Origin: Diadema setosum
Lineage: Eukaryota > Echinodermata > Echinoidea > Diadematoida > Diadematidae
Direction of reading: 5' to 3'
DNA: 64,000 nucleotides
Assembly: GCF_964275005.1 (NCBI RefSeq)
Contig: NC_092694.1
Span: forward strand, 34,980,967-35,044,966
The position numbers were made by a program, and so were the translations under genes. Shown here in pieces: positions 57,740-64,000 of the stretch (position 1 is its first letter; the number at the start of each line of letters is the position of its first letter). A model generated the notes under the pieces. The model did no database searches. It had not been told where the DNA came from and was given only the letters and a program-made list of their open reading frames with translations.

Positions 57740-58057
57740 CTACGCAATTGTAAGCAACACTACGTAAATATACGCCAGGTCTACGCAAATCTACGCAAAT
57801 GTCTACGTAACAGTACGCAACACTACGCCATGTCATACGCGAGCCGAAAAATTGCCTTCGTGTGAACACGGTTTGATCGCGTACTGTTGAGTATAAACGG
57901 CGCACAGTTGCGTAGTGTTGCGTAGACTTGCGTAAAACCTGCGTATCACTGCTCTACGCGGAGGGTACGCGAAAAAATTAAACATGTTTAATTTTTTTGC
58001 GTACATCTCGCGCACGTAAAGCTCGGTGTAAAACGTAAAGCTCGGTGTGAAACCCCC
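57740..58057 (-). repeat. H-A right terminal inverted repeat and subterminal GCGTA array
   Basis: TACGCAA/TTGCGTA words recur about every 10-20 bp, ending in GGTGTGAAACCCCC. The same array in opposite orientation begins H-B at 58059. Such subterminal repeats are candidate binding sites for the element's MADF protein (inference). Confidence 0.8.
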
Positions 58058-58058
58058 T

Positions 58059-58470
58059 GGGTTTCACACCAAGCTTTGCGTAGAGTTACGTAGTGTTGCG
58101 TAGGGTTGTGTAGTGAATACGCAACACCTCGCAACTATGCGCTGTGAGCACGCAACTCTGCGTAACAAGTATGCCGAGGGACGCAAAATTTGTACGCGAA
58201 ATGTACGCAGAAAATTAAACATGTTTAATTTTTTCGCGTACCGTCCGCGTACCGCACTGGTACGCAAATTTTACGCAAGTGTACGCAACACTACGCAACT
58301 CTGCGCCATTTAAACGCAACAGTACGCCACCAAACCGTGTTCACACGAAAGGACTTTTTGGGCTCGCGTATGACATGGCGTAGTGTTGCGTACTGTTACG
58401 TAGACATTTGTGTAGACTTGCGTAGACCTGGCGTACATTTGCGTAGTGTTGCTTACAGTTGCGTAGCCTT
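58059..58470 (+). repeat. H-B left terminal inverted repeat and subterminal GCGTA array
   Basis: Begins GGGTTTCACACC and contains many TTGCGTAG/CTACGCAA words in both orientations, such as 'gcgtagtgttgcgtactg' near 58378. It precedes the MADF gene start by about 150 bp and so may include its promoter. Confidence 0.8.
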
Positions 58471-58625
58471 TATTACTGCAAATGCAAATTTGGCATTCCC
58501 ATGCATGATCCGTGTTGGAAAACTGCTTGGTTTCATTCATTCCACTGGACTCTGCACATCGCTGGTGAATGATTCTACATGTGCTCTTCGAGACTATCCT
58601 TCTTGTGTAGCCTGATAACTGCACA

Positions 58626-61600
58626 ATGCCGAAAAGGAAGAGCAAAGGGTGTAATACGGGCAAGAGTTCTTCTCCTGCTCATCAAGATGCAGACAATTCG
58701 CCAGCACTATCTGAACCTAGTGATGAATCTGGCAATGGAGATGCCCGGGAAGTTTCAAAACCACTGAAGAAGAGGAGACAAACCAAGCTTCCACCCTTTT
58801 CAGTTTCAAATGACCAAGAGAGGGTGGCTATTATGGAGTGGGTGCAACAACACCCGATGCTCTATGATAAGGCTTGTGAAGACTATAGTAATAAGGAGGC
58901 AAAGAAGCAGCTGTATCAGGAAAAGGCCTTGGAGATTGGGGTGGAAGATACAGGTGACAAGCCAGGACAGCGCTTGCAGACATGGGTGAAAACTCAACGA
59001 GATAAAGTTGGTAGACTTATGAAGATCTCTAGAGGAGCATCAGGGAGTGGATCTATTAACATGACAGCAGAAAACAGTCGCTTCCTGAAACGATTTGGTT
59101 GGATCCATCAGTACCGAAACGTGAAGAACATTGGAACCCCAAGTGTTGCTGGATTGGTAAGTATAGGTTTCCTACACGATCCCTGGTTCTACTCCCTAGC
59201 TGTTTCATTTAATGTAGAAATAAACATTTCTTTAATGGAATGAATGCCTTTGTCCCCACTGCGCACTATATTTAATTGTTATTCCTGACAAGGCTTATTT
59301 ATATTCCAAGGTCCTGTGAGACATTTGTTCAAGAAGCTGCACTTCCCTTTAATGCATGTCCATAATTATTCATCAGAAATGAATATATCAACATCAAGGG
59401 ACACAAAAATCAACAGTAAACAAGTCAATATTAATGAAAATGGCATGTTTTGTTTTTTTAACCTGGTGTAGAAAGGAACAGTAGGCCTATGTGCATCATC
59501 AGAAGGGAAAAGAGAATCTGAGGACGGAGATGAGGGGGCTGATGAAGAAGAGAACGATGAAGACGAAACCATAGACCTCAGTGTTAACGGGTCGATAGAC
59601 AGCAGGCCTCCCAGCCGGGCATCTTCCAGCAAGGATTCACGAAGCAAAGGAGGACCATGCAAGAAGAGGGATATCTCCCCTGCATCAGATTTTGCTCAGG
59701 TAAAGTGTTTTTAGATTTTATCATGTTTATGGAACGAATGCAGCAAACACAAATTGTCACAGAAAAAAAGAAAGTATATAAGTATAAATAATGCAATTGA
59801 TAATGAAAAAAAAAGAGGAAACGAGAAAGTGAGAGAAGGATGAAGCAGCTGAGAAAGGCCATACATGTTACAGAAAGAGCAATAGAAGGAGGAAGACAGA
59901 AATAGTGATCAGAAAAATACACAGAAATGGGAATTGCGTGAGCAAAAGCGAAAAATTAAGAGAGAAGGACAGATTTTCCAATTCATGAATTTCTTCCGTC
60001 GAGATGTTTTCATTGCAACTGATTGACAATTTGCCCTACATCGACGTACATAAGCACTGAATCATGGGCGTACATACTCGAGCAGGATTCGAACCTACGA
60101 CCATGATTTTTTTATCATGGCTACTACTAAAACACTGATCAATTCAGTGCTTATGTACGTCGATGTAGGGCAATTTGTCAATCAGTTGCAATGAAAACAT
60201 CTCGACGGAAGAAATTCATGAATTTGAATAACAAAGCAGTACCCGCTGCATGCTATAAGGATTAGAACCAACACTTGCTGTCGGGCGAAAGCTCGGTGGT
60301 CTAGTGGAGATGACGCCTGTCCGGTGACCAGGAGGTCGTAGGTTCGAATCCTGCTCGAGTATGTACGCCCATGATTTTTTTATCATGGCTACTACTAAAA
60401 CACTGATCAATTCAGTGCTTATGTACGTCGATGTAGGGCAATTTGTCAATCAGTTGCAATGAAAACATCTCGACGGAAGAAATTCATGAATTTGAATAAC
60501 AAAGCAGTACCCGCTGCATGCTATAAGGATTAGAACCAACACTTGCTGTCGGGCGAAAGCTCGGTGGTCTAGTGGAGATGACGCCTGTCCGGTGACCAGG
60601 AGGTCGTAGGTTCGAATCCTGCTCGAGTATGTACGCCCATGATTTTTATCATGGCTACTACTAAAACACTGATCAATTCAGTGCTTATGTACGTCGATGT
60701 AGGGCAATTTGTCAATCAGTTGCAATGAAAACATCTCGAAGGAAGAAATTCATGAATTTGAATAACAAAGCAGTACCCGCTGCATGCTATAAGGATTAGA
60801 ACCAACACTTGCTGTCGGGCGAAAGCTCTGTGGTCTAGTGGAGATGACGCCTGTCCGGTGACCAGGAGGTCGTAGGTTCGAATCCTGCTTGAGTATGTAC
60901 GCCCATGATTTTTTATCATGGCTACTACTAAAACACTGATCAATTCAGTGCTTATGTACGTCGATGTAGGGCAATTTGTCAATCAGTTGCAAGGACAGAT
61001 TTTGTCTGTATTTCACTCATTACTTCTATTTGTATGTCTTTTTAGCTGTCAAAACAGGTCAGTTCCACCAGGGCTGCCATTATTGAAGCTATGAACGCGG
61101 AAAAGGGTTTCGAGAGTCAAAGGATGTTTGCAGAACTGGTGTTTCATGAAACAAGCAAGATGGATGAGGAGACGTGGAACGAATATTATATCGATGCAAC
61201 AAAACAGCTTCATCAATACAGAAGACAGCAAATCCAGAAGAACCGGGAATTACAACAAGCCCAGCAGCCGTTTCAGCCTCTTGCACAGCCCTCCAAGGCT
61301 CCTCCACAATTCCGACCTCCAATACAAACTTTCCAGTCCCATCCACAACCCTTCCCGTCTCCTGCACAACCCTTCCGGAATCAAAAATTTTTTGAGCCTT
61401 CGATTTACCATGGTCAGTCACTGGGCCACCAAGACATCTCGCCACAGGGCCACCCGTTCCGAGGTCATCAATACAGTTCGTCACAGAGTCAACAGCCGCA
61501 TGGCCAGCAGACGACATCGCAAGACTTTCAGGCCCATCATAATCTCCCTGTATGGTATCCGCCTCAAGAGCGAAGCTCATCATCTGCTGGACCTGCCAAG

Positions 61601-61741
61601 AAGCCCTTGTCCTACTCTGACACGGGTGCTAGTACCAGCAGCTATGATACTGCCTCACAGATGTTTACCTTCCAGGGTCCAGATCCCCTGATGAACGCGT
61701 CCAGTGAGAACAACACTCAAGAAGAGACCGATAGGGAATAA
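58626..61741 (+). CDS. MADF-domain protein of a Harbinger element, three exons, 484 aa
   Basis: Exons 58626-59156, 59472-59699 and 61046-61741 (stop at 61739). All introns are GT-AG and phase 0, and the joined frame is open throughout. Exon 1: a basic start (MPKRKSKGC, KPLKKRRQTK, probable nuclear signal) and a MADF-type DNA-binding domain at about residues 62-165 (MEWVQQHPMLYDKACEDYSN, LQTWVKTQRDKVGRLMK). Exon 2: an acidic segment (EDGDEGADEEENDEDE) and a Ser/Arg stretch. Exon 3: a helical, BESS-like segment (about MFAELVFHETSKMDE to QYRRQQIQKNRELQQ), then a Gln/Pro-rich tail. MADF or Myb-like partners of Harbinger transposases bind element ends and bring the transposase into the nucleus. 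A broken exon 1 copy lies in H-A. A domesticated host gene is the alternative. Confidence 0.85.
59157..59471 (+). other. Intron 1 of the MADF gene
   Basis: Donor GTAAGT at 59157 and acceptor ending GGTGTAG at 59471; AT-rich, nothing else seen. Confidence 0.8.
60075..60102 (-). repeat. Inverted partial tRNA-like piece (B box half)
   Basis: Reads, on the minus strand, GGTCGTAGGTTCGAATCCTG and on into 'ctcgagta'. It contains the B box but no A box, so it should not initiate alone. Confidence 0.65.
60291..60361 (+). ncRNA. tRNA-like polymerase III unit, copy 1
   Basis: A box TGGTCTAGTGG, B box GGTTCGAATCC (exact consensus), a T-arm that pairs and an anticodon-like arm. The acceptor stem does not pair, so it is a tRNA-derived SINE head, not a tRNA gene. 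A T7 run inside a 'ccatgat'/'atcatgg' hairpin follows at about 60374-60380 and would stop polymerase III. Confidence 0.6.
60559..60629 (+). ncRNA. tRNA-like polymerase III unit, copy 2
   Basis: Identical to copy 1 over the tRNA-like part; followed by a T5 stop in the same hairpin context. Confidence 0.6.
60825..60895 (+). ncRNA. tRNA-like polymerase III unit, copy 3
   Basis: Differs from copies 1 and 2 by a G-to-T before the A box and a C-to-T after the B box. Both boxes are intact. Followed by a T6 stop in the hairpin context. Confidence 0.6.
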
Positions 61742-62789
61742 CTGTTGTGTTCACAAGCTGCCAGGATAAAACTGTGTCTGGCAAGTGTTACAGACGGTTG
61801 ATCTTGACTTTTTATTTTTTTTCATTTCTTAGATTTTTTGTTTTCATGTTTTAACTCTTTGATTTTAAAGTAGGCATTTAGACCTACATAGCGTTTTAGA
61901 CTTCATCAGGATTTACATGTAAGTTTGGGACTGTTGTCGCCATGGTAATCATTATTTCGTGTTCAAGTTTGTATTTGAAGTTGCTCTCCTCCTGTAAGTT
62001 TACAGTTCACATTTTAAAGTGTTAGCAGGGTTTTCATTCTTGTTTTCTGCTGTTTGTTGGTTTCATGATAATCAGTAGGCCTACTTAATGATCAAGATAC
62101 AGTCATGTCAGTTGTATTATATATTTTGTCATGTAACTTTACAAATTACATTTCAGAGTGTATAAGCAAGGATTTATGCTTGTTTTATGCTGCTGTTCGT
62201 ATAAGATTATAGTGATCATAAGGCTAATTATCAAGTTAAAGTTGTGTAAAACTTTTGTTGTTTAAGGTCACATAAATTTTGATTGACGTTAATGTTACTC
62301 TTCTCAGACGCCATAAAGTTGAATGGTATGGTTATGTGTTGAAGGGAATATCTTTTGTTGACATTTTCAAAGTAAACTAATTAAAAACCATTTTTTTTTG
62401 TCTTAAGACCAAATATACAAGTCTCAAAGTCAAAATGGTCTGGATTTAGAATCAAACACATTTTTGCAAATATTGTGCAGTCTGCAAGACAGGCTTTTAC
62501 GTCAGCCTTTTATTGAATCAACCGTGGCACTACATCAGACATGTCAGATATGTAATAGTTTGAGCAACGCACGAATACAGAAATGTCTACTCTAGTTTGT
62601 AGATTTGAGATGAATTTCAAATTTCTCTCCTCCCCCCTTCCCCAACAAAAAATAAGAATATTCAACGCGTTGTCTTTCAAGATACACTATATATAGGATT
62701 TCGAAGAGTCAGCATCTGCTCGGCCGCAAAAATAGAATTATGACACATTTATCAATGACAATTTCTTCCAGCATGACTATCATAAGAAA
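61742..62789. other. 3' flank of the MADF gene; no further gene seen
   Basis: AT-rich sequence, probably 3' untranslated region and element interior. No clear poly(A) signal is close to the stop; an AATAAA lies at 62939-62944. Confidence 0.4.
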
Positions 62790-63710
62790 ATTCTTGTTTC
62801 CGTAATAATGAAACTGACCACAATCAAACGGAACCCCTTTTACATGCTGTTATAGTTATCATATGTTCTTCAAGAAAAACTGAAATAATTGTAAAACTTT
62901 TAAGATTCTCTGTAACCTGCACAGTTTGTTTGCTTCATAATAAATTTTGTCTCTTAAACAAGCTGAATTCGATCCGTATGTATTAATTCACAGTTATACA
63001 AATCTACACATTTCAACAGAACTGCAACGACTACTTTGTAAAATTTTCAATGAAATATCACATCAAACAAGGTTGGTGAAGACGTATTGTCTCCCAAATG
63101 CTATTGTGGCTTCGATGTCCAAGAAAGAGGAATGTCATTCAGTCACACTGATATAATTATTGATGATCAGTATCTCATCTAGCCATTGCACACTGCCTAT
63201 ACAGGCGATCGAGTTGAAATACTCCACGAGGTTGTTTCTTTGCTCCTTTGCTGCTCTTCTATAGAAAAATTATTGCTTCAGTAATAACGAAACTGACTAC
63301 AATCAAACGAAACCCCTTTGCATGCTGCTATTATTATCATTATGTATTTCAAGCAAAGCGAAATATTCATATAACTTGTAAGATTCTCTGTAAGTAGCAC
63401 AGTTTGTTTGTACAAATTAAAATATATTGTTTTTGAACAACGGAATTCGATCCTTTTGCATTTATTCACAATGATTGTGCTTTATAAATGTCGTGTGCTT
63501 TGACTGAAATGCAACAACGTCTCTGTAAATTTTCAAACAAGGTTGGTAAAAGACATATTGTTTCCAAAATGTTATGGCGGCTTCGATGCCCAAGGTAGAG
63601 GAATGTTCAGTCATCGTATCATGGCACACTGCCTACGGGCGAGTTGAAAGACTCGACGAGGTAGTTCATTTGCTCCTTTTCTGTTCTATTATATATCTTG
63701 CTTCAGTTAC
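62790..63710. repeat. Two tandem copies of a roughly 470-bp unit in H-B
   Basis: The first copy, about 62790-63260, and the second, about 63265-63690, share 'actacaatcaaacgaaaccc', 'ttaagattctctgtaa', 'cacagtttgtttg', 'gaattcgatcc' and 'gcttcgatgcccaag', in the same order. Copies differ at many positions and by deletions. A third may start at about 63690. The end of each unit matches the interior of H-A (minus strand, about 53670-53800). Confidence 0.75.
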
Positions 63711-64000
63711 TATTTAGTTTAGTTTGAAGTTTTTATTAGCAACAACATTTTGAACATGTACATTTCAATTATTATACAATTGTATTTACATACATGTATG
63801 GAAAAAAATACTTATCTATGACTCCTTTACAATAACATGATTAAATGAAGACATTTGAGATTTAAATGTGATACATGTAGCGTAATTCTACAAAGTTGTT
63901 GTTGTTCACAAGGAAACCAAAAGTTAGCACACGTGCTAGTCGAGATTGGTCACCTTGATCTTCATACTAAAAGCTAAACGCAAACGAGAAATTATTACAT
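63711..64000. other. No gene seen
   Basis: AT-rich end of the window. Confidence 0.4.

Larger units (their letters stand above)
52843..58057. mobile_element. PIF/Harbinger copy H-A, internally deleted, split by an RTE LINE
   Basis: Terminal inverted repeats GGGGGTTTCACACC(A/G)AGCTTT(G/A)CGTA lie at 52843 and, inverted, end at 58057. Both are followed by subterminal arrays of GCGTAGAGTTGCGTA-like words (52860-53120, 57740-58020). The left part carries a plus-strand Harbinger transposase remnant; the right part carries a minus-strand MADF-gene remnant similar to exon 1 of H-B. Exons 2-3 of that gene are absent, so this copy is deleted and non-autonomous. TAA lies outside the left end; the right end meets H-B with one base between. 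Confidence 0.8.
59980..60990. mobile_element. SINE-like insertion in intron 2, three tRNA-like units plus an inverted piece
   Basis: The same 13 bases, AAGGACAGATTTT, flank it at 59967-59979 and 60991-61003, indicating one LINE-type insertion event. Inside, a unit of 266-268 bp is repeated three times (about 60103-60369, 60370-60638, 60639-60905) with a partial fourth. Before these lies a reverse-orientation piece (59980-60102). Each full unit has a tRNA-derived head with A and B boxes and a T-rich stop. The open frames of 77-88 codons on the minus strand repeat with the unit and are not genes. Confidence 0.8.
58059..64000 (+). mobile_element. PIF/Harbinger copy H-B, left end to beyond the window
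   Basis: The left terminal repeat GGGTTTCACACCAAGCTTTG is at 58059, one base from the right end of H-A, giving a head-to-head arrangement. The subterminal array runs to about 58470 and is followed by the MADF gene. No closing inverted end is visible by 64000. A block at 63105-63250, repeated at 63570-63690, matches the minus strand of H-A around 53670-53800, so H-B probably extends at least to about 63700. Its transposase should then lie to the right on the minus strand (inference). Confidence 0.7.

Noticed and set aside
60291-60895. Three genuine tRNA genes
   Set aside because: A and B boxes are good but the acceptor stem does not pair and the position before the anticodon is not T; the copies sit in a repeated SINE-like unit.
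61089-61583. 164-codon minus-strand ORF
   Set aside because: Shadow of the Gln/Pro-rich exon 3 of the MADF gene on the other strand.

Overview
This window looks like animal, most likely marine deuterostome, DNA. An echinoderm such as a sea urchin is my best guess, from the AT-rich background, the frequent 'taggcctac' words, a WSC-domain exon, RTE-, CR1- and BEL/Pao-type elements, PIF/Harbinger copies and large foldback elements. This is inference; no species marker gene is present. Host coding content is very small: one well-supported WSC exon (1920-2198, minus), one weak exon candidate (11713-11911, minus) and one decayed ORF. Nearly everything else is mobile DNA, much of it nested.

Layout. 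1-1470: low-complexity DNA and two minisatellites. 1920-2198: WSC exon. 2500-10309: foldback element 'FB-A', whose ends are about 170 bp of unique inverted repeat followed by a tandem array of a roughly 148-bp unit built on a perfect 18-bp palindrome. 10310-16030: AT-rich DNA with LINE tails, microsatellites and a small hairpin MITE. 16031-23800: a CR1-like LINE 3' end (minus) split by a young BEL/Pao LTR fossil (16800-23389) with matching LTRs and a 5-bp target duplication. 23800-27250: several hairpin-type non-autonomous elements. 27705-31000: an array of a roughly 680-bp unit. 31211-35160: a LINE ORF1 (minus) split by a 2969-bp TTAA-flanked element (31346-34314) that carries a roughly 214-bp array.

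35696-49858: a second kind of foldback element ('FB-C') with inverted GACCTC-rich arrays. Inside it lies a second copy of the first foldback ('FB-B', 37968-45958), inserted in a decayed ORF. FB-B itself carries a 434-bp MITE whose empty site is preserved in FB-A. 49886-52790: a repeat block ending in an AGGTGATCCGA inverted repeat, with three 560-bp units. 52843-58057: a degraded, internally deleted PIF/Harbinger copy (H-A), broken by a full-length RTE LINE with an intact 1044-codon ORF. 58059 to the window end: a second Harbinger copy (H-B), head to head with H-A, with an intact three-exon MADF gene. Intron 2 of that gene holds a SINE-like insertion with three tRNA-like polymerase III units and a 13-bp target duplication.

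How the parts relate. The insertions can be ordered by nesting: FB-C, then FB-B, then the 434-bp MITE; LINE ORF1, then the TTAA element; H-A, then RTE; CR1-like LINE, then BEL/Pao. The recurring theme is non-autonomous elements built as inverted ends plus internal tandem arrays. The strongest candidate for something undescribed is the FB-A/FB-B pair and its relation to FB-C. All calls come from reading the sequence and eye alignment; no database search was possible.
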